Of a stretch of 64,000 nt of DNA, positions 8,662-16,321 are shown piece by piece. The notes under the pieces were generated by a model that did no database searches, had not been told where the DNA came from, and saw nothing but the letters and a program-made list of their open reading frames with translations. Each line of letters starts with the position of its first letter. The stretch's first letter is position 1. Source of the DNA: Pseudolabrys sp. (GTDB taxonomy: Bacteria > Pseudomonadota > Alphaproteobacteria > Rhizobiales > Xanthobacteraceae); NCBI GenBank assembly GCA_022843325.1, contig JALHNV010000001.1, positions 62,001 through 126,000 on the forward strand, in the 5' to 3' direction. The translations under genes were made by a program, and so were the position numbers.

Positions 8662-9645
8662 ATGGGGGACGAAATCTTGTCAGCAAACGCACTTACGGTC
8701 ATCGGCGACAACGGTCAGCTCCCCTCACCCATCGAGAATGACCTCGATCGGGCCGCCGACTACGCCCGGGCTGAAAAGTCACCGGCGACGCAGAAGGCGT
8801 ACTGGAAGGATTTTGAGCTCTTCGGATTGTGGTGTCAGGACCGCAACGCAGATTTGCTGCCGGCAGCCCCGGAAACAGTTGCGGCGTATCTGGCATACGA
8901 GGCTGCCCGCGGTACCAAGCCCTCGACCATCGGCCGGCGCTGCGCAGCCATCCGTTACGTTCACAGCCTCGGCGGCCACCCCAACCCGACGGCCGACGAA
9001 CGGGTCAAGGCCGTGGCGCGCGGGATCCGGCGAACCCATGGCACGGCACCGCGGCGCACGGCGCCGGCGACCGCGGATCGCATCATCGCCATGGCTCCGC
9101 GGACCGATACCGATCTGACGGCACTTCGAGACCGCGCGCTGCTGTTGCTGGGCTTTGCCGGCGCCTTCAGGCGTTCGGAATTGGTGGCGCTGGATCTCAG
9201 CGACATCGAGGAGCTCTCGGAAGGCCTTCGCGTAACCATCCGACGGGGCAAAACTGATCAGGAAGGAAACGGTGAGGTCATTGCGATTGTCCGGGGCCAC
9301 GTCGCTTGCCCTGTAGCAGCCCTCCAGGCGTGGCTAGGGGCCGCAAACATCACCGAGGGGCCGATCTTCCGCTCTATCCGCAGGGGCGGCCACGTACAGC
9401 CCGCGCGCCTTACTGACCGCTCCGTCGCCAACATCGTCAAGACACATGCCGGGCGCGCCGGCCTGGATCCCACGCTCTACTCAGGCCATTCGTTGCGCTC
9501 GGGCTTCCTGACGAGCGCCGCGAAGGGAGGCGCATCACTGTTCAAGATGATGGCCACCAGCCGACACAGGTCTACTGATACGCTGGCCGGGTACATCCGC
9601 GATCAGGAACTCTTCAAGGATCACGCTGGCTCCCGGTTGCTTTAA
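8662..9645 (+). CDS. Cre-like tyrosine recombinase
   Basis: A 327-residue tyrosine recombinase. The N-terminal core-binding domain (about 35–125) has the Cre-like order AYWKDFELFGLWCQDRN, PETVAAYLAYEAARG and GRRCAAIRYVHSLGG. The catalytic residues in the C-terminal domain are R170 (AFRRSEL), K197 (RGKTDQ), H276 and R279 (GHSLRSG), H302 (SRHRST) and nucleophile Y311 (AGYIRD). The tail YIRDQELF...RLL resembles the end of Cre in spacing, though Cre has Trp where this has H302. The ATG at 8662 directly follows the lox-like site and has no obvious ribosome binding site, so expression may be weak or repressed by site binding. It is not next to a tRNA, so it need not be an integrase of an island; a resolvase or cassette-recombination role is possible. 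Confidence 0.85.
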   Translation: MGDEILSANALTVIGDNGQLPSPIENDLDRAADYARAEKSPATQKAYWKDFELFGLWCQDRNADLLPAAPETVAAYLAYEAARGTKPSTIGRRCAAIRYVHSLGGHPNPTADERVKAVARGIRRTHGTAPRRTAPATADRIIAMAPRTDTDLTALRDRALLLLGFAGAFRRSELVALDLSDIEELSEGLRVTIRRGKTDQEGNGEVIAIVRGHVACPVAALQAWLGAANITEGPIFRSIRRGGHVQPARLTDRSVANIVKTHAGRAGLDPTLYSGHSLRSGFLTSAAKGGASLFKMMATSRHRSTDTLAGYIRDQELFKDHAGSRLL

Positions 9646-9661
9646 TTGCCGTGGAATACAG

Positions 9662-10026
9662 GCCGACGTTGAGGCAGTTCGGAACTCCATGAGCCACCGG
9701 GCACACTGCCCCGCCGGGCCTTGGGGCCAGGCGCTGCGGTCGGCTCGCCGCGGTTACAAAGAGGCGGGGTACTGGATGTTCTCCCAGGACTCGAAAAACA
9801 CTGACACAAATGTCGATACGGCCTGAAATTGCTCTCGTAGTGACTTCGTAAACACTACGACCTCGATGCCCAGGAGAAGTATTTCCTTCAGTATTTTAAA
9901 CGGTTTTTTGGAATCTGTTAGATTTTCTTCTCGCCCAAAACACGATTCTTATCATGCAAAGGTGCACGCGCGTCCGGTTGCCCGGGCCGGAACCGCGGCA
10001 ATCTCGGTGAGGCGATGTGGCTACCG
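9662..10026. repeat. Conserved non-coding block, copy A
   Basis: The sequence downstream of the intact recombinase is homologous to 13677–14064. Shared stretches include GGGCA-CAC-TGCCC (a small hairpin), GGCCTGAAATTGCTCTCGTA, CGTTTTTTGGAA, ATTTTCT.CTCG and AAACACGA. No open frame is conserved between the copies, so conservation is at the DNA or RNA level. It ends with two degenerate units (ATGTGGCTACCG, AAGTGGCTATGC) of what becomes the 13-bp tandem array in copy B. Together with 9646–10202 this stretch carries no gene. Confidence 0.65.
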
Positions 10027-10202
10027 CAAGTGGCTATGCACGATAAAGCGAACCCCTTCTCTGGCATGGCAATAAATGTGCGGCTCCTTGAATTCGACAG
10101 CTTCTTTCTGCAACTACAGACCGATCACGAGCTTATGGCGCGCGCCGATCGGCCGCCCTGCATCCCGTATTGATCTTGCCAAGACAGCGGCCCATTCTAG
10201 AG

Positions 10203-10832
10203 ATGAACGGGAGCAAGACCATGCCCGCTGGCGCCGTCACCTATTGTCTGATCGGCCTAGCCGTGGCCGCGGCAACGCTTCCTGCCGCGCGCGCCGAAGA
10301 ACCCTTGCATCGTATCCTGTCTGCCAAGGACGGCGCTAGCATCTGCTATCACCGCCTCTACGATACCGATCATCTCCGCCGTAATCCGCGCCAGCAGACC
10401 ACGGAGGCGTTGCTGTCGTTCAAGTACGACGGAAAGGACGGCACGCATATCGAGCGCATCATGCTGACGCGGCGCGGCAGACAGCCTGTTTTGTACATCG
10501 CCGGCTCCTGCGTTTGGAGCGAGACGGCGAATGTCGACACGTCCGGCAACCTTATGATCAAGAGCTTCGGCAAGAATGCCGGTTACGGCTGCATCGCCCT
10601 CACCACTCCCGGGTCAGCCGAGGAAGGCGGTGTTCTGCTGATCGACCTCGCCGCCGACGGCAAGGCGCTGACGCTTCATCTCGACAGTCCGATCTACGCA
10701 CATCGCGGCAGCGATAAGCGCGGAGTTGGAGACTACCTCAAGCTCGGCCCCGCGGATCGCGTGTTCCGGCTGACGCGCACCGAGGCGGCGGCCTGCCGCG
10801 CGCTGGAGGAGAACCTGCCGGATTTGCCATGA
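10203..10832 (+). CDS. Exported hypothetical protein
   Basis: A 209-residue protein with a signal peptide (hydrophobic core VTYCLIGLAVAAATLP, cleavage probably after ARA, near residue 30). The mature part has four cysteines (in SICYH, GSCVW, YGCIAL and AACRAL), enough for two disulfides, and mixed beta-rich composition. It is presumably periplasmic. I do not recognise a family with known function. The start at 10203 is one of two candidates (the other is ATG 10221). It stands alone, with long non-coding flanks on both sides. Confidence 0.6.
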   Translation: MNGSKTMPAGAVTYCLIGLAVAAATLPAARAEEPLHRILSAKDGASICYHRLYDTDHLRRNPRQQTTEALLSFKYDGKDGTHIERIMLTRRGRQPVLYIAGSCVWSETANVDTSGNLMIKSFGKNAGYGCIALTTPGSAEEGGVLLIDLAADGKALTLHLDSPIYAHRGSDKRGVGDYLKLGPADRVFRLTRTEAAACRALEENLPDLP

Positions 10833-11362
10833 GACACAACCATCGATGTAGTCGGCGCGCTTCACTTGCCCGCGCGTCCCCGCGTTGCGGTACGATAATG
10901 CGGCCTTTTTGTGAAGCTGATCGCGGATTTTCGTCCGTTCGACTTGCCGGATGGCCAGGGTGATGACCTTGGTTCAAATGTCGTGTTTCGCTCATCCAGC
11001 TTAGTCGCACGTCCTAAGGGCTTGGGTCCCCGAATGAACAGCCTGAAATTTTCACCATGGCATACTTGATAAACACCAACTACTTTGGAGGATTCCGCAG
11101 TAAACTACCGCCAATATTAGCTTTATACGATTATGTAGCCTTCGAGACTCTGCAGAATACGATTATGAGCTCAGGGAAATGCGCTTCTCCGGGAGTTCTG
11201 ACTCTGGATTCAGCAAGGCTGTCGGCGGCATCATAAAACAGGAGCAGCGGCGTGACCACGTTCTCAAAATGGGCATATAGCGGGCCAGCATGCGCTGCTC
11301 GGGCGCGGGGGAACACTTTAGCTTCTCCAAGGCATCAGTAGGCGCCAATTGAAGGAGACCAT
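10833..11362. other. 530-bp stretch without a supported gene
   Basis: No open frame here has convincing start signals or similarity. One short piece near 11042–11078 (GCCTGAAATT ... TAAACACC) recalls the conserved non-coding blocks at 9662 and 13677 and might be a third, very degenerate trace. A GAAGGAGACC ribosome binding site at 11351–11360 belongs to the following 41-aa gene. Confidence 0.4.
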
Positions 11363-11488
11363 ATGTCCAACCGAAACGATGACCGGAAGGACGACGACCC
11401 GCGCGCAGGTAGCAGCTTGGTGCGAATGCTTGTCGTCGGGCTCGGGTTGATCGTGGTTGGCATGATCGTAGCCCTGGCGATCAGCTAG
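11363..11488 (+). CDS. 41-residue single-helix membrane peptide
   Basis: A short gene with an excellent ribosome binding site (AAGGAG, spacing about 7). The first 18 residues are charged and polar (MSNRNDDRKDDDPRAGSS). They are followed by one hydrophobic helix, LVRMLVVGLGLIVVGMIVAL, ending in AIS-stop. The likely topology is N-terminus in the cytoplasm with one membrane span. It stands alone between the exported protein and the 61-aa basic protein, among stress-type genes. The function is unknown. Confidence 0.6.
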   Translation: MSNRNDDRKDDDPRAGSSLVRMLVVGLGLIVVGMIVALAIS

Positions 11489-11614
11489 ATTTAACCAGGC
11501 AGTCACCAGTCATTCCTTCTTGCGGAGGCGGTGTTTCCACAGGCGGCCGTTTAAATTGGCGGTTGCTAGACGCCATCCGCGGCGTCTGCCATGCGACCCG
11601 TTACAGGAGTGGAA

Positions 11615-11800
11615 ATGGCAAAAAAGAAACGCAAAGCTATAAAGCGAGTCGCTTGGACAAAGTCCGACGAGCGGGCACTTAAGTCGCATTCTAGAAACAA
11701 GACGCCCGTCGAGAGAATCTCTAAACAGATGAAGCGGACGGTGGCCGCCTTGCGTCAAAGAGCTTTCGGCCTTGGCATACCACTTGGTCATCGCCGCTAA
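11615..11800 (+). CDS. 61-residue basic conserved protein (SANT/Myb-like)
   Basis: The protein is lysine- and arginine-rich: MAKKKRKAIKRVAWTKSDER, then ALKSHSRNKTPVERISKQMK and a tail with AALRQRAFGLGIPLGHRR. The W-x8-L...R.KTP...I...M.RT..A.R..A...G spacing is that of small Myb/SANT-like helix-turn-helix proteins widespread in rhizobia, so DNA binding is plausible. The start at 11615 follows GGAGTGG; the in-frame ATG at 11591 lacks such a site. It is monocistronic. Confidence 0.7.
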   Translation: MAKKKRKAIKRVAWTKSDERALKSHSRNKTPVERISKQMKRTVAALRQRAFGLGIPLGHRR

Positions 11801-11922
11801 GCAGCGCCTACGCGAGTGTCCCGTAATCTCGGCGCTACGGATCGGCTGCTACCCGCACGCAGTGCGCGGCATGCGACGGAACATTTCGGCGGAAGAGGGA
11901 TTTTCAGGGTTGGAGGTGAGCC

Positions 11923-12369
11923 ATGGCCATTCCTACAACCCGCGAACGAGTCCCTGCACACACCGCCGAAAGCGTGAACCGGCGGATTGAACGCCAAGCG
12001 GAGGAACGGGTCGCGACCGCTGCTCCGTCCGATATCGATAATCGCCTGAAACAGCTCGATGTTGAATGGGACATCGAGCGGGCAATCGAGATGAACGCCT
12101 CGGCGCTGGCCTTTATTGGTGTAGCGTTGGGGTATTTCGTAAGCCCGTACTGGCTCGCGCTGCCGGCGCTCGTGACCGCATTCTTATTTCAGCACGCAGT
12201 CCAGGGATGGTGCCCGCCCGTTCCCGTTTTGCGTCGCTTCGGCTTCCGCACCGTTTATGAAATCGATCGGGAACGCTACGCTCTGAAGGCATTGCGCGGA
12301 GATTTTGCGAGCCTTTCTATGAGCGCGGACAAGGCAGAGGCCGCTTGGCTGGCAGCACGCCCCGATTAG
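11923..12369 (+). CDS. DUF2892 (YgaP-like) membrane protein
   Basis: A 148-residue protein. A charged N-terminal region (1–45) is followed by the DUF2892 pattern: WDIERAIEMNASALAFIGVA, a first helix through about residue 75, LALPALVTAFLFQHAVQGWC as second helix and then PPVPVLRRFGFR. GGAGGTGAGCC precedes the ATG. YgaP-type domains occur alone or fused to rhodanese; this one has no rhodanese domain. The tail after residue 105 (YEIDRERYALKALRGDF...) is longer than the basic domain. It ends exactly where homology to the recombinase starts again. Confidence 0.75.
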   Translation: MAIPTTRERVPAHTAESVNRRIERQAEERVATAAPSDIDNRLKQLDVEWDIERAIEMNASALAFIGVALGYFVSPYWLALPALVTAFLFQHAVQGWCPPVPVLRRFGFRTVYEIDRERYALKALRGDFASLSMSADKAEAAWLAARPD

Positions 12370-13175
12370 TCGCTTTGCTGACCTCGATCGGGCCGGTGAA
12401 TACGCCCGCGCCGGAGGCCCCACCACGTGCCGGCTACCGGAAGGACTTCGAACTGCTCGGGCTGGGGTGTTAAGACGCGACGCAGATTTGCTGCCGGCAG
12501 CCCCGGAAACGTTTGCGGCGTTTTTGGCTTACGAAGCCGCCGCGGCGTCAAGCCATCGGTCGGCGCTGCGCAGCCGTCCGGCACGTTCACCAGTCTCGGA
12601 GGCCACCAACCTCCATGGCTCGGCACCGCGGCCCACGGCGCCGACGACAGCGGATCGCATTATCGCCCTAGCTCCGCGTACCGATACCGATCTGACGGCA
12701 CTTCGTGACCGCGCCTTGCTGTTGCTGGGCTTTGCCGGCGCCTTCCGGCGTTCCGAATTGGTAGCGTTGGATCTCGGCGATATTGAAGTGGCCTCCGAGG
12801 GCCTTCGCGTAACCGTCGGACAAAAACGATCAGGAAGGAAATGGTGAGGTCATTGCAATTCGTCGCATGCCCCGTAGCAGCCCTCCAGGAGTGGCTAGAG
12901 CCGCAACATCACAGAGGGCCTATCTTCCGGTCTATCGGCCGGCGGGCCACGTGCAGCCCGGACGCCTTACAGACCGCTCCGCCGCAAAAATCCTCAAGAC
13001 ACATGATGCCGGGCGCGCCGGCCTGGATCCCACGCTTCTACTCAAGCCACTCGTTGCGCTCGGGCTTCGTGACCAGCGCCGCGACAGGAGGCGCAGCTGT
13101 TGAAGCGGAGGGTCACTAGCCGACCCAGGTCCACGGATACGCAGTCGCCGCCACGGTTTCGCGCACCGGCGTTAC
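12370..13175 (+). pseudogene. Degenerate second copy of the Cre-like recombinase
   Basis: DNA and shifted-frame peptides match the recombinase at 8662–9645 from its codon 26 onward. ADLLPAAPETFAAFLAYEAA, LTALRDRALLLLGFAGAFRR and SELVALDLGDIE are nearly identical. Damage is extensive: the N-terminus and the lox-like site are absent, GGGTGTTAAGACG has a stop where copy A reads WCQD, there is at least one frameshift before 12500, about 45 codons are lost or scrambled near 12545–12610, and frames shift again after 12830. The catalytic RHRST has become RPRST and the tyrosine is gone. It cannot be active. It shows that the module was once duplicated. Confidence 0.85.
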
Positions 13176-13187
13176 AGCCTCGGCATA

Positions 13188-13562
13188 TCATTGCCCGCCG
13201 AACATCGTCCACGGTGTACCGTAATACTCGTAAACCTTCTTGCCGCGGGCTTGATCGCTCCAGTCCCAATCGGTGTCGTTCGTGTATCTCGGGGCACCCT
13301 CTAACTGCTGCTTAGAAATGTTGGTGCGATAGCCGCCGAGGGCCGTGTCATAGGTCAGGCTTGCCCACGGGACCGGATAGTGGTCATGGCCCATCCCGAG
13401 GAACCCACCGAAAGCCAGTACGGCATAAGAGACTTTGCCGCTCCGCTTGTTGATCATGACTCGCTCAATGGAGCCTACCTTTTCGTCGCCAGCGCCGTAC
13501 ACATCCGTACCTTCGACCTTGTCGCTGCCGATAAGGTCGTGGGTTTCGCTGTTCTCTGCCAT
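13188..13562 (-). CDS. PRC-barrel domain protein
   Basis: A 124-residue soluble protein. HDLIGSDKVEGTDVYGAGDE followed by KVGSIERVMINKRSGKVSYA is the PRC-barrel fold signature (a small beta barrel that binds protein or RNA). The rest, with HYPVPWASLTYDTALGGY and the aromatic tail, matches the common rhizobial version of about 120–130 residues that is associated with stress response. The AGGAGGAT-like site before ATG 13562 is good. It is inserted between the dead recombinase copy and its non-coding block, on the opposite strand. Confidence 0.85.
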   Translation of the reverse strand: MAENSETHDLIGSDKVEGTDVYGAGDEKVGSIERVMINKRSGKVSYAVLAFGGFLGMGHDHYPVPWASLTYDTALGGYRTNISKQQLEGAPRYTNDTDWDWSDQARGKKVYEYYGTPWTMFGGQ

Positions 13563-13676
13563 GAATCCATCCTCCTGAATGTGCGCAACAGAAGCACACC
13601 TTATTGTTAACCGCCGTCTCGGGCTTCCGTTCCGCCGCCGAGTCGCCCGGCGGGCCGTTTCAGCTAGGCTCCGTTA

Positions 13677-14064
13677 TGCCGACCTCTTCGGAGCTCCGTG
13701 AGCCGGCCGGGCACACCTGCCCCACCCTGCTGGGCTACCTCGGTCGACTGCGGCAGCGGTGTAACCTTGGTTACAGATCGCCGGCGGCGGGGAGCACGAA
13801 TTGCTCTCCAGGACTCGATAAACACAGGCACAAATATCCAAAAGGCCTGAAATTGCTCTCGTACTAACTGCATAAACACATAGATATTCGCCGCTCAGGA
13901 GAAATATTCTTGCAATGTTTCCAACGTTTTTTGGAAGCCGTTAAATTTTCTCCTCGCGCGAAACACGACTTTTGTTCTGCATGATGCACACGCGGTCGGC
14001 TGCCCGCAGGCCTGGCCCTTTGCCTCAGGCAGTGAATGCCTCGGTAAGGCGACGTGGTTACGCT
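13677..14064. repeat. Conserved non-coding block, copy B
   Basis: This is homologous over its length to 9662–10026, downstream of the intact recombinase. The order of shared words is the same: GAGC/AACTCC.TGAGCC, GGGCACAC(C)TGCCC, CCAGGACTCGA.AAACAC, GCCTGAAATTGCTCTCGTA, CGTTTTTTGGAA, ATTTTCTCCTCG, AAACACGA. It is 376 bp (with the PRC-barrel gene) or more from the dead recombinase copy. The 737 bases from 13563 to 14299 otherwise contain no supported gene. Confidence 0.65.
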
Positions 14065-14156
14065 CATGTGGTTACGTCATGTGGTTACGTCATGTGGTTA
14101 CGTCATGTGGTTACGTCATGTGGTTACGCATGTGGTTACGCTCATGTGGTTACGCT
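14051..14156. repeat. 13-bp tandem repeat, eight units
   Basis: Eight head-to-tail units carry the core TGTGGTTACG (first unit CGTGGTTACG). Unit lengths are 14, 13, 13, 13, 13, 12, 14 and 14 bases, and the commonest unit is CATGTGGTTACGT. The array is the expanded form of a sequence present once or twice in degenerate form at the end of copy A (about 10012–10045). It lies 140–150 bp upstream of the excisionase-like gene and 650 bp upstream of a P4-type primase, where iterons of a replication origin or regulator sites could be placed. Confidence 0.85.
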
Positions 14157-14299
14157 CCAAACCGGTGAATTAAGTGATAGTCGCCGGTGAATCTCTCGGG
14201 ACCCCTCTGGACATTTCCCGTTGACGGGCTAAGTGTTGCCAATCGTTGTCCTCGTCCGCGCAAGACGTGCGGGATCCTTGGAAAGGGATTCCCGTTACC

Positions 14300-14563
14300 A
14301 TGCGCTCCCACCTCCTCCACACTACCGCCACCAGCAATGACGTTGCTTCAGAGCAGCGAGCCGCTGACCGACATGTAAACGGCGCCACTCCGCTGCAGCG
14401 CCTTGCGTACAGCGTTGCCGAGGCCGCGAAGGTAAGCGGCCTTTCGCGCTCCAAGCTTTACGAGTTGATGAGCAGCGGCGAACTCCAGTCGCTCAAAATT
14501 TCCGGCAGGCGCCTCGTAAGGCATACCGACCTCCTTTCGCTCCTGAAGATGGGAGCGGAGTAA
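14300..14563 (+). CDS. Excisionase/AlpA-like HTH protein
   Basis: About 87 residues. The C-terminal half is a MerR/excisionase-type winged helix (HTH_17): LAYSVAEAAKVSGLSRSKLY, then ELMSSGELQSLKISGRRLVR and HTDLLSLL. In satellites and integrative elements such proteins act as excisionase or as AlpA-type activators. The N-terminal 35 residues are low-information, and the true start may be the ATG at 14300 or another; no clear ribosome binding site decides. The stop codon TAA overlaps the start of the next gene (TAATG), so translation is probably coupled with it and the primase. Confidence 0.75.
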   Translation: MRSHLLHTTATSNDVASEQRAADRHVNGATPLQRLAYSVAEAAKVSGLSRSKLYELMSSGELQSLKISGRRLVRHTDLLSLLKMGAE

Positions 14564-14817
14564 TGGTGGCTCTTCCCCGGCATCATTCGCATCGGACTGA
14601 ACCGCACACCGCTTGTGCTAACCGGCCGACCAGTATGGAGGTCTTCTCTATCCGCTGTTGGGCGAGGTCGCGCCTCTGGGCAGAAGGCGAACTATCGCTG
14701 CACGACGCGGTTGATGCCTTGCAGGAGTTCGCCGAACGCACGGGCGTTGTGGCCCTCATCGGTCAGGATGCGGTCCAGGCGCTCATGGCGGCTGAGTTCG
14801 GAGCGTGCCGATGCTGA
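14563..14817 (+). CDS. Small conserved protein upstream of primase
   Basis: An 84-residue protein whose second half (MEVFSIRCWARSRLWAEGEL, SLHDAVDALQEFAERTGVVA, LIGQDAVQALM) resembles small proteins that I recall directly before primase genes in rhizobial integrated elements. The function is unknown. Both ends overlap neighbours: its ATG overlaps the stop of the HTH gene, and its stop overlaps the primase start (ATGCTGA). The three genes therefore form a tightly coupled operon. An internal ATG at 14635 is an alternative start. Confidence 0.6.
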   Translation: MVALPRHHSHRTEPHTACANRPTSMEVFSIRCWARSRLWAEGELSLHDAVDALQEFAERTGVVALIGQDAVQALMAAEFGACRC

Positions 14818-16181
14818 AAGCTCCTGCGCTCGCAGAGACCAATTCCGCCCTCGACACAAAAGTGATCCAACTGGATTCCCTGCGGCCGCCCGCGTTTACG
14901 GACGAGTCTCTTGCCCTCAAATTTGCCGAACGCCACGCCGCGAACCTCCGCTTCGTGGCCGCGCAGGGCAAATGGTATATTTGGACCGAATACCGGTGGC
15001 AGCAGGACGAAACCCTCCTCGCTTTCGACATGGTTCGCGCAACCTGCCGCCAGGCATCAGCAGAATGCGACCGTCAAGGGATCGCAAAGACACTGGCCAG
15101 CTCTAAAACCGTCGCTGGGGTCGAGCGGCTGGCGAAATCAGATCGCCGGCTTGCCGCCTCAGTCGACCAGTTCGACGCCAACCCGATGCTGCTCAATACG
15201 CCGGGCGGGGTCGTGGAGCTCAGGACCGGTGCGACTCGTCCCCATCGGCCGGAGGATTATCTCACCCGCGTCACTTCCGTGCCACCCGAAGGAGATTGTC
15301 CAACGTGGATCGGGTTCTTGGACCGCGCCTGCGGGCACGATCCGGAACTCATTACGTTTCTGCAACGGATCGCCGGATATGCCCTGACCGGTAGCACCGA
15401 CGAACAAGCGCTATTCTTTCTTTTCGGCCTTGGGGCTAACGGCAAGAGCGTCTTCATCAACACCATCGCCGGCATTCTCGGTGACTATCACCGCACTGCC
15501 GCCATGGAGACCTTCACGGCGTCCTCGGTTGAGCGGCATCCGACCGACTTGGCGGGGCTGCGCGGCGCCCGCCTTGTAACCGCGGTTGAGACCGAAGAAG
15601 GTCGCCGCTGGAATGAAAGCAGGATCAAAACCTTGACCGGCGGCGACAAGATCGCCGCGCGGTTCATGCGGCAGGACTTCTTCGAATTCGTGCCGCAATT
15701 CAAGCTCGTCATCGCGGGCAACCATAAGCCTGGGCTGCGGTCGGTGGATGAGGCGATCCGCCGTCGCTTCAACCTCGTGCCCTTTCGCGTAACCATCCCG
15801 CCCGAGGAACGCGATGGAGCGCTTGGAAACAAGCTCAAGGCTGAGTGGCCGGGCATCTTGCGTTGGATGATTGCTGGGTGCCTCGAATGGCAGCAGAAGG
15901 GCCTCTGCCCGCCCGCGGCGGTCACCCAAGCTACGAGCGAGTACCTCGAATCCGAGGATGCACTCTCGGCCTGGATCGACGACTGCTGCGAGCGCGATTC
16001 CCGGGCCCAGACGCCGTCAGCTGACCTGTTCGCATCTTGGTCGGGCTGGTCGGAGCGGGCCGGCGAGGCGAAGTGGACGATGAAGTGGTTTATCCAGAAA
16101 CTGGAAGATCGGAATTTCCAGCGGTATCGCAAGAATTCGGAGCGCGGGATCGCAGGACTTCGACTCTTGGCATTCCGATGA
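14811..16181 (+). CDS. P4-type phage/plasmid primase-helicase
   Basis: A 456-residue protein of the D5_N / DUF5906 (poxvirus D5-like) family, an SF3 helicase. Walker A is GLGANGKS (206–213); further helicase motifs are TAVETEEGRRW.E, the sensor segment FKLVIAGNHKP and RRRFNLVPF. The N-terminal 200 residues match D5_N, but the TOPRIM or zinc primase domain found in full P4 alpha-type proteins is missing, so it may be a helicase only or depend on host primase. The ATG at 14811 is preferred over GTG 14805 because GGAG lies 8 bases upstream. It is a hallmark replication gene of P4-like satellites and integrated elements. Confidence 0.9.
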   Translation: MLKAPALAETNSALDTKVIQLDSLRPPAFTDESLALKFAERHAANLRFVAAQGKWYIWTEYRWQQDETLLAFDMVRATCRQASAECDRQGIAKTLASSKTVAGVERLAKSDRRLAASVDQFDANPMLLNTPGGVVELRTGATRPHRPEDYLTRVTSVPPEGDCPTWIGFLDRACGHDPELITFLQRIAGYALTGSTDEQALFFLFGLGANGKSVFINTIAGILGDYHRTAAMETFTASSVERHPTDLAGLRGARLVTAVETEEGRRWNESRIKTLTGGDKIAARFMRQDFFEFVPQFKLVIAGNHKPGLRSVDEAIRRRFNLVPFRVTIPPEERDGALGNKLKAEWPGILRWMIAGCLEWQQKGLCPPAAVTQATSEYLESEDALSAWIDDCCERDSRAQTPSADLFASWSGWSERAGEAKWTMKWFIQKLEDRNFQRYRKNSERGIAGLRLLAFR

Positions 16182-16321
16182 CCGGCTCGTCAGCGCACGG
16201 TGACACATGTGACACAAGGCCAGATAATCGACGTTACGAGCCCGTGAACGGTCCAAATACAGACACGTGTCATATGTGTCACCAGATCAATTCCGTGGGG
16301 CGCCCCGTTGCCGGCAAGGTT

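Noticed and set aside
8058-8711. A 217-codon minus-strand frame across the lox-like site
   Set aside because: It overlaps the dioxygenase remnant in another frame and the recombinase start, and has no family-like sequence.
14051-14156. The tandem array as a CRISPR
   Set aside because: Units are head to tail without spacers and no cas genes are present.
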